The position numbers and the translations under genes were made by a program. A DNA stretch of 64,000 nucleotides from Paenibacillus massiliensis subsp. panacisoli DSM 21345 (lineage in GTDB: Bacteria > Bacillota > Bacilli > Paenibacillales > Paenibacillaceae): positions 434,001-498,000 of the forward strand of contig NZ_AUFO01000001.1 of the NCBI RefSeq assembly GCF_000426545.1. Reading direction: 5' to 3'. The notes under the pieces are model-generated. The model was not told the DNA's origin. It saw only the letters and a program-made list of their open reading frames with translations, and did no database searches. Of the stretch, positions 54,360-63,383 are shown one piece after another; position 1 is the first letter of the stretch; every line of letters starts with the position of its first letter.

Positions 54360-54839
54360 ATGGACACGGGTTATGATTCAATACTCATGGTGTGCATAGC
54401 AGCAGGCTTACTGATCTGGGGCTATGTTGGACTGAGATACTGGCTGGAGCAGCCACGACGACGCCAGATGGAAGCGATTCCCCTTAATAACGAGATTCAG
54501 CCCGGGCCTGCAGTCGATATACTGGAGAAGGCTGGTTATGAAGTGGTAGGCGGTAAGATGAGGATTCCGCTCGCTTTTCTTATCGACAAGGAGACGGTGC
54601 ACAGTCGGCTATATATGGATTACATAGCTGTAATGGATGATGACACATATATGGTTAAGACCTCAAGACGCAAGCAGCCGATGGAATGGAGCGGACCAGA
54701 GATGAGGGATAAGTATCTATCGCTCATGCTGATCTATCCCAGCTGTGCGGGAATCCTGTATGTCGATACAGATCAGGAAAGCATCAAGCGAATAGTCCTT
54801 GCGGAGGACCATGACCTGGACATGTATGATACGGAGTAG
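54360..54839 (+). CDS. Unknown membrane-anchored protein with a degenerate PD-(D/E)XK/YraN-like look
   Basis: This 159-residue protein has one N-terminal helix (about 8-26) followed by basic residues (RRRR cluster about 33-35), so the rest is probably cytoplasmic. The soluble part reads '[10 protein letters not shown]' (54-63), '[20 protein letters not shown]' (85-104) and 'ILYVD'. Order and spacing recall YraN/UPF0102 nuclease-fold proteins (GY ... GEIDLI ... VFVEVK.R). Asp87 and Lys100 would be the core residues, but the usual Glu two before the Lys is Met98, so activity is doubtful. The ATG follows AAGGTGG. It is first in a cluster with argR and recN behind a LexA-type promoter. The fold assignment is by eye only. 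Confidence 0.7.
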   Translation: MDTGYDSILMVCIAAGLLIWGYVGLRYWLEQPRRRQMEAIPLNNEIQPGPAVDILEKAGYEVVGGKMRIPLAFLIDKETVHSRLYMDYIAVMDDDTYMVKTSRRKQPMEWSGPEMRDKYLSLMLIYPSCAGILYVDTDQESIKRIVLAEDHDLDMYDTE

Positions 54840-54865
54840 AACAGAATGAACACGGGAGGAATTAT

Positions 54866-55315
54866 ATGAAAGGCCAACGACATATCAAGATCCGAGAGAT
54901 TATTACGAATCAAGAGATTGAGACACAGGACGAGCTGGTGGATGCGTTGCGTGCTTCAGGATTTCAGGTAACGCAGGCAACAGTATCTAGAGATATCAAG
55001 GAACTGCTGCTCATCAAAATTCCCATGGATGATGGCAGGTATAAATACTCGCTTCCGACGGACCAGCGCTACAATCCTGTGCATAAGCTGAAGCGGGCCT
55101 TGGTAGATAACTTCCTGCATATTGATATTACGGGGAATCTGATCGTCATGAAATGCTTGCCGGGTACAGCAAATTCGATTGCAGCTCTGCTGGATAATAT
55201 CGAATGGCCTGAGGTCATGGGAACGATTAGCGGCGATGATACGATTTTGATCATTTGCCGTACAGATGAGAATAGTGTAACTGTCCGGGAACAGATTATG
55301 GCTTATATTTCCTGA
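54866..55315 (+). CDS. argR: Arginine repressor ArgR/AhrC
   Basis: This 149-residue hexameric regulator represses arginine biosynthesis and activates catabolism in response to arginine. The N-terminal winged helix ('[27 protein letters not shown]', here in part) and the C-terminal arginine-binding core ('[20 protein letters not shown]', '[14 protein letters not shown]') are complete. The ATG follows GGGAGG. It lies 26 bases after the unknown gene and 22 before recN. Confidence 0.95.
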   Translation: MKGQRHIKIREIITNQEIETQDELVDALRASGFQVTQATVSRDIKELLLIKIPMDDGRYKYSLPTDQRYNPVHKLKRALVDNFLHIDITGNLIVMKCLPGTANSIAALLDNIEWPEVMGTISGDDTILIICRTDENSVTVREQIMAYIS

Positions 55316-55337
55316 CACGCTAGAGGAGGACTAGACT

Positions 55338-57077
55338 TTGCTGGTATTATTGTCCATACGTAATTTGGCTGTTGTTGAATCGGTAGATGTTCATTTTCAC
55401 CAAGGCTTTCATGTCCTTACCGGAGAGACCGGCGCAGGTAAATCCATTATTATAGATGCTCTAGCCTTAATCGCAGGCGGGCGGGCGACTGCAGATCTGG
55501 TTCGCTTCGGCTGTGAGAAGGCGGAGATGGAGGCCCTGTTCGAGCTGCCCTCCAATCATCCGGTCTGGCATACACTCGAGCATCTTGGTATACAGGGCAC
55601 CCCCGAGGAGCATCTGCTTATAAGAAGGGAAGTTACTGTCCAGGGCAAGAGTACATCTCGGATTAACGGACAAATGGTGAATCTGAGCATGCTTCGTGAA
55701 GTCGGCGAGCAACTGGTGAATATTCATGGTCAACATGAGCACCAGAATCTGCTGCGGCCTGACAGCCATCTGGCGCTGCTGGATACATACGGAGAACCAA
55801 CCATCGGACCCGTGAAGCAGCGCTATAGACAGCAATATCAGTCCTTTGTACAGGCGGAGAGGGAGCTTAGGGAGCTGCAGGCTTCTAGCCAGAAGTCATT
55901 TCAATTACTTGATATGTATCGTTTTCAACTGGAGGAGATTGCTGCAGCTCAGCTACAATCTGGGGAGGATGAATTATTAACCGAAGAACGGGTCAAGCTA
56001 TCTCATAGTGAGAAAATGATGGGAGCCGTGGCAGGAGCGTACGATCTATTGCATAGTCGTGGATTAGACGCGGCAAGTCATGCAGCCATCATGATACAGG
56101 ATATTGCTTCGTATGACAGCAAGGAATTGGCGCCCATTGCGGAGCAGATTCAATCTGCTTTTTACCAACTGGAGGATGCAGCCTTTCAGCTACGGTCATA
56201 CCAGGAGAATATTGAATTCAATCCAATTCGACTGCAGGAGATCGAACAGCGACTGAATATGATTATGGGACTAAAGCGTAAGTACGGCGAAAGTGTTGAG
56301 CATATATTGCAATATTACCAGCAAATTGAGCAGGAGACAGATACGCTGGAAAACAAAGATGAGCGGCTGGACCAGCTAACTAAGCGTCGCGACGAATTGC
56401 TATATGAGCTATTAAGCACTGCTGATGAACTTACACAGGCCAGAAAGATGATTGCTGGAGAATTAGCGGCACAGGTCGAGCAAGAGCTCAAGGATCTGCA
56501 AATGGGACGAACATCTCTGCAAGTACGCATTGAGCCTATGGAGGACCCGAGAGGCTATGAATGGAATGGACGAAGATTGCGTCCAACCAAGCAGGGAACT
56601 GATAATGCAGAGTTCCTGATCTCGGCTAATCCGGGTGAGCCGATGCGTCCGCTCAGCAAGATTGCTTCTGGTGGCGAGATGTCCAGAATTATGTTGGCGC
56701 TGAAGAGTATATTTGCTCGGCACGATCAAGTGCCAGTGCTAATCTTCGACGAAGTTGATACCGGAGTCAGCGGAAGAGCGGCACAGTCCATTGCGGAAAA
56801 GCTGTTCCGTCTGTCTTCGATCTGTCAGGTGTTCTCCATCACACATTTGCCGCAGGTGGCTTGCATGGCTGACAGTCAGTATTTAATCGAGAAGAACATA
56901 TCCGATAATCGCACCATGACGCATGTAGAGGAGCTGTCTGAGCAGGGCAGAGTCAAGGAGTTGGCCCGAATGCTGGGCGGTGTCGAGATCACTGAAAAAA
57001 CCTTACATCATGCGCAAGAAATGCTCAATTTGGCTGCAGCCAAAAAGGAGGAAAACAGGCACCGGGACAATGATTGA
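55338..57077 (+). CDS. recN: DNA repair protein RecN
   Basis: RecN is an SMC-like ATPase recruited to double-strand breaks. The 579-residue protein has Walker A 'LTGETGAGKSIIIDAL' at about 30, a long coiled coil (about 155-370), the signature 'ASGGEMSRIMLALK' and Walker B 'PVLIFDEVDTGVSG'. The start is a TTG at 55338 with GAGGAGG upstream. The LexA-type promoter about 1.2 kb upstream, ahead of the unknown gene and argR, fits damage induction of recN. spoIVB follows. Confidence 0.96.
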   Translation: MLVLLSIRNLAVVESVDVHFHQGFHVLTGETGAGKSIIIDALALIAGGRATADLVRFGCEKAEMEALFELPSNHPVWHTLEHLGIQGTPEEHLLIRREVTVQGKSTSRINGQMVNLSMLREVGEQLVNIHGQHEHQNLLRPDSHLALLDTYGEPTIGPVKQRYRQQYQSFVQAERELRELQASSQKSFQLLDMYRFQLEEIAAAQLQSGEDELLTEERVKLSHSEKMMGAVAGAYDLLHSRGLDAASHAAIMIQDIASYDSKELAPIAEQIQSAFYQLEDAAFQLRSYQENIEFNPIRLQEIEQRLNMIMGLKRKYGESVEHILQYYQQIEQETDTLENKDERLDQLTKRRDELLYELLSTADELTQARKMIAGELAAQVEQELKDLQMGRTSLQVRIEPMEDPRGYEWNGRRLRPTKQGTDNAEFLISANPGEPMRPLSKIASGGEMSRIMLALKSIFARHDQVPVLIFDEVDTGVSGRAAQSIAEKLFRLSSICQVFSITHLPQVACMADSQYLIEKNISDNRTMTHVEELSEQGRVKELARMLGGVEITEKTLHHAQEMLNLAAAKKEENRHRDND

Positions 57078-57175
57078 CAGTAATAAAAGCCTGGGGGCGA
57101 GGTTACCTTATAGGTACGCAATTGGCGACGACCTTTTCTCGTCAAGCGAAAGAAGCAAAGGGAGCGTGACAGCCA

Positions 57176-58357
57176 TTGAATTTCAACTCCAGGAACAACC
57201 TGCCCGGTCTTTTGCTTGTCCTGCTATTATGTATGGTGGGTATCCTCATGTCCCAGCACGGTACTGCATCTGCCACAGCAAGTTCTCATAGTGCGAGTAC
57301 GTGGGGGACCATTCCGAAATTATTATTACAACATTCCAGTGGGAGAGCCGAGCTAAGCCGACTGCCAGAGCTAAAGGTGTATCCTGGCGGACAAACAATT
57401 GGTGTCAAGGTAAAATCTGACGGCATCCTGGTCGTAGGACATCATCTGGTCAAAGGCGATAAAGAGCCATTATCTCCCGGTGAAGCTGCGGGCATCCGAC
57501 TTGGAGATCGGATCACACGTATTAATGGTACAGTTCCAGATAATCTGATGTTGGTATCTCAGGCAGTAGAGCAGGCTGGAAAGCAGCATATCCCGCTTCA
57601 AATCACTTTGCAACGTGGCAGTGAACGTATACAGACCAAACTGATGCCGGCTTATGACCGTGAGGACAAGGCATGGCGCCTAGGTTTGTATATCAGGGAT
57701 TCTGCAGCAGGGGTAGGAACGCTGACATTTTTTGCTCCTGATCACGGTGTTTATGGGGCACTTGGCCATGTCATCACAGACATGAATACACAGACTCCAA
57801 TTGTCGTAGGTAGTGGTCAAATTGTACAATCGAATGTAACCTCCATCTCCAAGAGCCAAAATGGAGAGCCAGGCGAAAAACGAGCTCATTTTATGAAGAA
57901 TAATAAGGTCTTGGGTACGATTGAACGTAATACGCAATTCGGCATATTTGGTAAAATGGCACTTCAGCCTGAGCATAGCCTGTATAAGCAACCCATACCG
58001 GTAGGTTGGGCAGAGGAAGTAAAGGAAGGTCCAGCTGAAATATTGACGGTTGTAGACGGTCAGTCCATTCAGCGCTTCAAGGCAGAAATCGTTCATGTAG
58101 CCAGTCAAGGCTCACCAGCAACTAAGGGTCTGGTAGTTCGAATTGTTGACTCCAATCTCATTGCAAAGACTGGTGGCATTGTACAGGGAATGAGCGGTAG
58201 TCCTATTATCCAGAATGGCAAGCTCATTGGGGCTGTGACTCATGTATTCGTGAATGATCCTAAGTCCGGTTATGGATGCTTCATCGAATGGATGCTACAG
58301 GACGCAGGCGTAGTTACTCACAAGCAAGGAGCACTCAAAAATCTTAAGGCGAGCTGA
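57176..58357 (+). CDS. spoIVB: SpoIVB peptidase
   Basis: SpoIVB is made in the forespore and secreted to the intermembrane space, where it triggers pro-sigma-K processing. This 393-residue version has an N-terminal hydrophobic anchor (about 9-27) and a PDZ domain (about 75-160, 'GEAAGIRLGDRITRINGTVP'). The S55 serine protease domain ends in 'GIVQGMSGSPIIQNGKLIGA', with the catalytic serine in GMSGSP. The start is a TTG at 57176 after AAAGGGAG. A forespore promoter could not be placed confidently. Its last codons form the 5' arm of a terminator. Confidence 0.95.
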   Translation: MNFNSRNNLPGLLLVLLLCMVGILMSQHGTASATASSHSASTWGTIPKLLLQHSSGRAELSRLPELKVYPGGQTIGVKVKSDGILVVGHHLVKGDKEPLSPGEAAGIRLGDRITRINGTVPDNLMLVSQAVEQAGKQHIPLQITLQRGSERIQTKLMPAYDREDKAWRLGLYIRDSAAGVGTLTFFAPDHGVYGALGHVITDMNTQTPIVVGSGQIVQSNVTSISKSQNGEPGEKRAHFMKNNKVLGTIERNTQFGIFGKMALQPEHSLYKQPIPVGWAEEVKEGPAEILTVVDGQSIQRFKAEIVHVASQGSPATKGLVVRIVDSNLIAKTGGIVQGMSGSPIIQNGKLIGAVTHVFVNDPKSGYGCFIEWMLQDAGVVTHKQGALKNLKAS

Positions 58358-58376
58358 TGCCTTAAGATTTTTTTTG
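58339..58376 (+). terminator. Terminator overlapping the end of spoIVB
   Basis: AAATCTTAAGGC pairs with GCCTTAAGATTT, followed by a T run. The 5' arm encodes the last residues of SpoIVB. Confidence 0.9.
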
Positions 58377-58381
58377 TCGAA
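58375..58381 (+). promoter_or_regulatory. Upstream 0A box
   Basis: TGTCGAA, an exact Spo0A-binding heptamer, about 85-110 bp upstream of the two boxes at the spo0A promoter. Confidence 0.55.
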
Positions 58382-58459
58382 ATGCTACAGATAAGATCGA
58401 AATTTCAAATAAATTATTTATTATAAAACAACTAGCGAAAAAAATAAATAAAAATAATT

Positions 58460-58495
58460 TTCGACAGAAGGAATTCAATAACTAATGTCGAAACT
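58460..58495 (+). promoter_or_regulatory. Sigma-H promoter of spo0A flanked by two 0A boxes
   Basis: GAAGGAATT (58467-58475) matches the sigma-H -35 (RNAGGAWWW). After 11 bp GTCGAAACT (58487-58495) partly matches the -10 (RNNGAATWW). TTCGACA (58460-58466), a reverse 0A box, abuts the -35, and TGTCGAA (58486-58492), a forward 0A box, overlaps the -10. Spo0A should therefore bind its own promoter. Confidence 0.75.
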
Positions 58496-58559
58496 ATATA
58501 CTCCGAAGAAAAATACATGATAACCCAAATTCCTGTCAGAGAATAAAGGAGGAAGCACA

Positions 58560-59363
58560 TTGCAAAAAATCGAAGTGCTGTTGGCTGATGACAACCGGGA
58601 GTTCACGAATTTGCTTGCTGAATATATATCGGATCAAGAAGATATGGAAGTAACGGGTATCGCCTTTAATGGTGAAGAAGTGCTCCAGCGTATTGAGGAG
58701 CTGCATAAGGTTCCTGATGTGCTGATTCTGGATATTATCATGCCTCATCTGGATGGACTTGGTGTCTTGGAACGCTTGCGTGAGATGAATCTTTCTCCTC
58801 AGCCCAAAATTATCATGCTGACAGCTTTTGGACAGGAAAACATTACGCAGCGTGCTGTTCAACTGGGAGCATCTTATTATATCCTCAAGCCATTCGATAT
58901 GGAGGTACTGGCGAACCGTGTTAGACAGCTGGTGGGTCTGCAATCCGTTAGCTCGGCTTCAGCTTCGATCTCCAATCTAAAATCGAATGTGGTTCCCATG
59001 GGCAAAACCAAAAATTTGGATGCCAGTATCACCTCCATCATACATGAAATCGGCGTACCTGCGCATATTAAAGGATATCAGTATCTACGTGAAGCGATCA
59101 CGATGGTGTATAACAACATTGAGATCCTAGGTGCCATCACGAAGACCTTGTATCCAGCCATTGCAGAGAAGTTCAAAACAACGCCAAGCCGCGTTGAACG
59201 CGCCATCCGCCATGCCATTGAAGTAGCCTGGACACGTGGGAACATCGACTCCATCAGCCACCTATTTGGCTACACCATCAACATCAGCAAGTCCAAACCT
59301 ACGAACAGTGAATTCATCGCGATGGTTGCTGACAAACTGAGAATTGAGCATAAAGTGAGCTGA
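58560..59363 (+). CDS. spo0A: Master sporulation response regulator Spo0A
   Basis: Spo0A, phosphorylated by the phosphorelay, switches cells to sporulation. The 267-residue protein has a receiver domain with Asp10-Asp11, the phosphoacceptor Asp58 in 'LILDIIMP' and Lys in 'KPFD'. A variable linker (about 125-150) precedes the effector domain '[20 protein letters not shown] ... [20 protein letters not shown]', split here. The start is a TTG at 58560 with AAAGGAGG 7 bases upstream. It follows spoIVB, as in all endospore formers of this group. Confidence 0.97.
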   Translation: MQKIEVLLADDNREFTNLLAEYISDQEDMEVTGIAFNGEEVLQRIEELHKVPDVLILDIIMPHLDGLGVLERLREMNLSPQPKIIMLTAFGQENITQRAVQLGASYYILKPFDMEVLANRVRQLVGLQSVSSASASISNLKSNVVPMGKTKNLDASITSIIHEIGVPAHIKGYQYLREAITMVYNNIEILGAITKTLYPAIAEKFKTTPSRVERAIRHAIEVAWTRGNIDSISHLFGYTINISKSKPTNSEFIAMVADKLRIEHKVS

Positions 59364-59458
59364 AAGGATTAGCTTCAACGCATAACATTAAGATATACAA
59401 TTCGGTCTTTTGAGCTTTTTCTTTTAATTTGAGCTTTTGCTCATCTAAAGAACAATAG

Positions 59459-59506
59459 AACCCGTCAATGATGGTTAGAATGTCTAAGCATCATTGACGG
59501 GTTTTT
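59459..59506. terminator. Bidirectional terminator after spo0A
   Basis: AACCCGTCAATGATG pairs with CATCATTGACGGGTT, with T or A tracts on both sides. It serves spo0A and the convergent gene at 59522. Confidence 0.9.
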
Positions 59507-59521
59507 AGCTTAGGTGCTGAC

Positions 59522-60307
59522 TTACTTTCTTACGAACACAGAGTATCTTTCCGGATTAGCAAAGCCTACTTTTTCAGCCAGTCGAATAGAGGCCGTATTA
59601 TGAATATCACAGTCCCATTTCGGTGTTAACTCTCGTTGTAGACACTCCACTATAAAAGCTTCAGCGTTGAACTGAGCCAGTCCTTTACCTCTAAACTGAT
59701 CATTTGTCGCAATATCCACTTCTGCAAACGCTGATGATGAGAAAATGGAGATACATTCACTGGCATGTACGAAGCTTTGAGTAATGTCACTCTTAGTTAT
59801 ACAGTAACCGAAGCCCTTTTCCAAAAAACGTTCTACTGAGCCCCAATATTTGATTACATAAGACTCATTAAAGTCACTACTGTGCCGGAGGGTATCCTCA
59901 TGGATCGGTTTACATTGAAAGTCGCTCGCTAAGCTTGAAATGCCTCTCCTTACAAAATCGTTCTCATTAAAACGAAAAGAGTACCTGTGTAGTGACCTTA
60001 GTTCTCCCGCAAATAATTCATTAATCCTGTCATCCCATGCCTGAGTCGGAGAGAATAGAGTGAATCTCTGGTTAGAATTCGTTCTCTGCATAAATATTTG
60101 TACCAGTAGGTCGGAAAAGTGATCGTTTTGTTCGTCCCCCACAGCTACATATATACCTGAGTTAGTCCCGATCAATAAGGAACCCTCGTCGTTAACGATA
60201 TCTCCAGCAATATAATTATCTAATACAGAGTAAGCAAAAGTAGGGAGAACCTGATCCTTATTTTCTTCAATTATATTCCTACCGATCATAAACGCGTTCT
60301 CTAACAT
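59522..60307 (-). CDS. GNAT-family N-acetyltransferase (PF12746-like)
   Basis: This protein of about 261 residues has a long N-terminal half of no clear signature. The C-terminal acetyltransferase region shows 'FSSSAFAEVDIATNDQFRGKGLAQFNAEAFI' (here in part; acetyl-CoA loop) and 'IHNTASIRLAEKVGFANPE'. The substrate is unknown. I prefer the ATG at 60307, preceded by AAAGGAAG, over the ATG at 60328, which lacks a site. It starts the accessory tail of the window; GC content falls beyond it. Confidence 0.82.
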   Translation of the reverse strand: MLENAFMIGRNIIEENKDQVLPTFAYSVLDNYIAGDIVNDEGSLLIGTNSGIYVAVGDEQNDHFSDLLVQIFMQRTNSNQRFTLFSPTQAWDDRINELFAGELRSLHRYSFRFNENDFVRRGISSLASDFQCKPIHEDTLRHSSDFNESYVIKYWGSVERFLEKGFGYCITKSDITQSFVHASECISIFSSSAFAEVDIATNDQFRGKGLAQFNAEAFIVECLQRELTPKWDCDIHNTASIRLAEKVGFANPERYSVFVRK

Positions 60308-60404
60308 ATCCAACAAGCTTCCTTTCATGATGCGGCGTTAATTATTCATTTTTATGGAGCTTCATTGCACTGGGCAAAGTTATAAATGTACAACTGTACA
60401 ACAA

Positions 60405-60963
60405 TTACTTGATGTCACTAAGGTGTATCCATTGATCCAGAATCTGCTCCGCATCCTCTTTTAGTAAATCCACACGGTAGTTGAGCTTTTTCTTGCGAAG
60501 CTTCTCCTCCAGCACATCAATGATGTGAAGCAGATCTACCTGGAACAGCTTCTGTTGCTCCTCCATAGGCAGCTCACCCTCTGCTCTTGTAAATAGACGT
60601 GTGATCTCCAATTTGAGCTCCCCTTTACGGGTGGATAGCTTTCCAAGCTATCTTTGTGTTTGCTCCAGCCGCGAGTAGACCCCTCAAGCTGCTGGAAGGT
60701 ACGTGTTCGCAGCTCCGTATAATAAGCACCGTTGATCCATTTTCCGCGATGGCTTCTGCAGGTGTCAGGTCTTGACCCCAACCTGTGATGGCCAAGGCTT
60801 CACACACTCGTACGAGTTCATTCCATTCGATAATGTTCGTATAGTGGAAGAGACGGTGGTATTCTGCGATTAGCTGCGTCCGAAGCTCGTTCACGTCAGA
60901 AGCCGCTTGAATCTGCTTCGTAAGTTCCTCTAGTGTGTCAGTTGCGACGATGGATTTAATCAT
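60405..60963 (-). pseudogene. Frameshifted gene of unknown function (reconstructed 186 aa)
   Basis: Three consecutive frames read as one protein. Frame one runs from the ATG at 60963 (AAGGAG 6 bases before) to about 60745 ('WGQDLTPAEAIAE'). Frame two continues as 'KWINGAYYTELRTRTFQQLE' to 'HKDSLESYPPVKG'. Frame three continues 'ELKLEITRLFTRAEGELPME' to the stop at 60405. Adding one base at the T4 run 60740-60743 and one at the C4 run 60620-60623 joins all three. The two pieces that remain open alone are 112 and 68 residues. Whether this is true decay or homopolymer error cannot be decided here. The family is not recognised. Confidence 0.65.
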
Positions 60964-61199
60964 AGAGTTCTCCTTGGAAAAATGCGATATTGTAGAAAAA
61001 AGTGGATGATGAATTTCGTTGTATTAGTGTATCATATAAAAACTGGATTATATCTATCTTTCATATTTCCATTGTAATGTTATAAGTGCCGAGGAAGGCA
61101 GAGCTTGCCCCCGGAGTACTATAACTGATGCAGTCATATATTTATTAGTTTGGCTGTGATAATATCTCTTTCTGAATTGGGCCATGTGGAAGGGAAGCT

Positions 61200-61391
61200 A
61201 TGGAAATGATAATCCAGTCGATGCTAGTTAGTTTAATTGTTATTGCAATTGTCTCCTATTATTTTATTCTGCCTAAGAAAGATCGGATTGCTTCCAATCA
61301 GATCCCTGAGTCGATGGTTATTCAAACCACAAACAAAGTAGAGCTTCAAAAGCATTATGAATGTGCTGCATTCTCTAGTGCATTGTTCTGA
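61200..61391 (+). CDS. Possible small membrane protein, 63 aa
   Basis: The ATG follows AAGGGAAG. The first 24 residues form one hydrophobic helix ('MLVSLIVIAIVSYYFILPKK'), and the rest is polar. No family is recognised, and it may be a remnant. The gap of 236 bp before it (60964-61199) and the 122 bp after it (61392-61513) contain no other gene that I can see. Confidence 0.4.
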   Translation: MEMIIQSMLVSLIVIAIVSYYFILPKKDRIASNQIPESMVIQTTNKVELQKHYECAAFSSALF

Positions 61392-61513
61392 GGCACTTTG
61401 GAATAAAGGCTTTAAGATGAAAAAAGGCAGGGCTGTGAGGTGGAGCAATCGTTAGCGTAAGAGAGTTGCATTGCCATTACTTCGTCTAACAAATATAGTA
61501 GGAGGATTAATAT

Positions 61514-62035
61514 ATGGAGAGAATATATCTATCAAAACCTTCAATGCATTTGAAGGATGAATATTTGGACTTTTATCAGGAATGGATACAAAGTGGCGAA
61601 ATGATAGTTCCCTGGGTTGTTAGTAGAGATCCATCTACATTTGAAGAAATGATAACATGGCTGAATGATAATGAAAGAGGGGTCCACCTTAAGGAAGGCT
61701 GGGTTTCAAATTCGACGTATTGGTTAGTTGCGCCAAGCCATAGAATTTTAGGTGCAGTAAACATAAGACATGAGTTGACGGAATTTTTGATCAGTAGTGG
61801 CGGGCATATTGGATATGGAATACGTCCATCAGAGAGAAGAAAAGGCTATGCGGCTCAATTATTGTATTTATCCTTGAAAGAAGCAAAAGCCTTAGGGATA
61901 GAAAAAGTTCTTGTTGTGTGTGATGAGGCTAATGTGGCTTCAGCACGAACTATTATTAGTAATGGGGGAATTGCAGATACGGATTTTATTGAAGAGGATG
62001 GGAACGTAATTAAGAGATATTGGATCGACAATTGA
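61514..62035 (+). CDS. GNAT-family N-acetyltransferase
   Basis: This 173-residue acetyltransferase has the usual order: 'YWLVAPSHRILGAVNIRHEL', 'GGHIGYGIRPSERRKGYAAQ' (acetyl-CoA pyrophosphate loop) and 'VLVVCDEANVASARTIISNGG'. The close relatives I recall act on small molecules or antibiotics, but the substrate is unknown. The ATG follows TAGGAGGATT. It appears to be a single gene in an AT-richer region. Confidence 0.88.
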   Translation: MERIYLSKPSMHLKDEYLDFYQEWIQSGEMIVPWVVSRDPSTFEEMITWLNDNERGVHLKEGWVSNSTYWLVAPSHRILGAVNIRHELTEFLISSGGHIGYGIRPSERRKGYAAQLLYLSLKEAKALGIEKVLVVCDEANVASARTIISNGGIADTDFIEEDGNVIKRYWIDN

Positions 62036-62053
62036 AACAGAACGGTCAATTAG

Positions 62054-62152
62054 GAGGCCTACAAGGAGGCTGTTGATCAGGCTATGAGGGAGCGTAATTT
62101 GATTCGGTTATTTTATTACATAGATGATACTTTTAATCGTGTTAGTGAATAG
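62054..62152 (+). pseudogene. Remnant open frame resembling an IDEAL-domain C-terminus
   Basis: A 32-residue stretch (EAYKEAVDQAMRERN through FNRVSE) is open between two stops but has no start with a ribosome site ahead of it. It recalls the short IDEAL domain (I-D-x-A-L pattern with following helix), so it may be the tail of a deleted gene. The evidence is slight. Confidence 0.3.
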
Positions 62153-62170
62153 ATAAGGAGACGAAAGTTG

Positions 62171-62617
62171 ATGAAATTGAAGTTATTATTTCTCAGTGTG
62201 ATCATGGTTATTCTTTTATGCTCGTGCACTACTCGTGAAGCAGCCGTCGTTGTCGTTCAAGAACCAGATACGGGAATTGCTGAACTCGATACTACCATAC
62301 ATAAGTATTTCCAAAGCTTTAATCATATTAATGAGTGGAGCGCATATTCTTCAGATGATTTTGTCAAACAAGTGTATTGGTTGTGCTCAGGAGATACAAC
62401 CGAAACCAAAACAATTGAAGAAATGAAAGCTATTATTGCTGATATAAATAAACACAGCTTACAGCTTAATGAATGTAAACTTGATGAAGTTGAGAAGGTC
62501 AGTGCCAACCATGTAAATATCCATGTCACTAGGGCGTGGGAAAATGGAGAGACTGATCAAACTTCATATTCTATTATTAAAATGGATGGAGAATGGAAGT
62601 TCGATCAAAGATTTTAA
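62171..62617 (+). CDS. Putative lipoprotein, 148 aa
   Basis: The N-terminus is a lipoprotein signal peptide ending in LLCSC, so Cys19 or so would be lipidated. The mature part has a DUF4878/NTF2-like flavour ('EWSAYSSDDFVKQVYWLCSG', 'NIHVTRAWENGETDQTSYSI'), with the last strands 'MDGEWKFDQRF'. AAGGAG lies 10 bases upstream of the ATG at 62171; a TTG at 62168 could be used. Function unknown. Confidence 0.75.
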   Translation: MKLKLLFLSVIMVILLCSCTTREAAVVVVQEPDTGIAELDTTIHKYFQSFNHINEWSAYSSDDFVKQVYWLCSGDTTETKTIEEMKAIIADINKHSLQLNECKLDEVEKVSANHVNIHVTRAWENGETDQTSYSIIKMDGEWKFDQRF

Positions 62618-62770
62618 ATTGGTTAAGAATCTCCATTCTAATTATCTTGATTGGAATCGTTCTGGAGAAAGGGTACATCCCTACAGTGAAAATGACGATG
62701 GAGCATTAATGATGAATTAACTGTGTTGAAAAGTAAGAGACCCGCAAACATCAGCATGGGAGTGATGGGA

Positions 62771-63334
62771 ATGGAGATTAGAGCGGTCAAGGAATTGACA
62801 CCTACGGATTGGCTTGAACTCGGTAATTTCGGCTATAGGTCCATTCAGAAATATGAGCTTACGACACAGGAAGCCCAAGGCTGCTTCACCATGCAACTAA
62901 GCTTGATCGACCTGGAAGCTGTGTATGAGAAAGTAGAAATGAACGACGAGGAGGATCTGGCACGCTATCAGGAAATGCTACAGCTGGGATATTCGCTTGG
63001 TGCATATAGGGATGGAGGACTCATCGCCCTGGTCATTGCAGAGCCGCAGCACTGGAATAACACACTGATGATCTGGCATGTTCAGGTGCATAAGACGTAC
63101 CAACGACAGGGATACGGTAAGCGGCTGATCGATCAAGTAAATGATATGGCTCAGGAAAAAGGGTTCAGGGCAACAACGGTCGAGACACAGAATACGAACG
63201 TTCCAGCCATTCACTTTTACAGACACTGTGGTTATCAGATTGAAGGAATAGACATCTCGTTGTACTCGAATAATCGTAGCCATGACGATGAAGTAGCTAT
63301 CTATATGAGAAGGAATCTAAGTAGAGCGGAGTAA
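62771..63334 (+). CDS. GNAT-family N-acetyltransferase
   Basis: This acetyltransferase of about 187 residues contains 'LMIWHVQVHKTYQRQGYGKRL' (motif A with QRQGYG, acetyl-CoA binding), 'VETQNTNVPAIHFYRHCGYQ' and a final 'EVAIYMRRNL'. These match streptothricin-acetyltransferase-like GNATs in style. I choose the ATG at 62771, 8 bases after GGGAG; an upstream TTG at 62723 lacks support. The 150 bp before it hold an open remnant (to 62720) with no start. Confidence 0.87.
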   Translation: MEIRAVKELTPTDWLELGNFGYRSIQKYELTTQEAQGCFTMQLSLIDLEAVYEKVEMNDEEDLARYQEMLQLGYSLGAYRDGGLIALVIAEPQHWNNTLMIWHVQVHKTYQRQGYGKRLIDQVNDMAQEKGFRATTVETQNTNVPAIHFYRHCGYQIEGIDISLYSNNRSHDDEVAIYMRRNLSRAE

Positions 63335-63383
63335 CGCAAGTAGGGGAAATGAAGAGCAGAGAGATTTCACCGAGGAGAATCCA

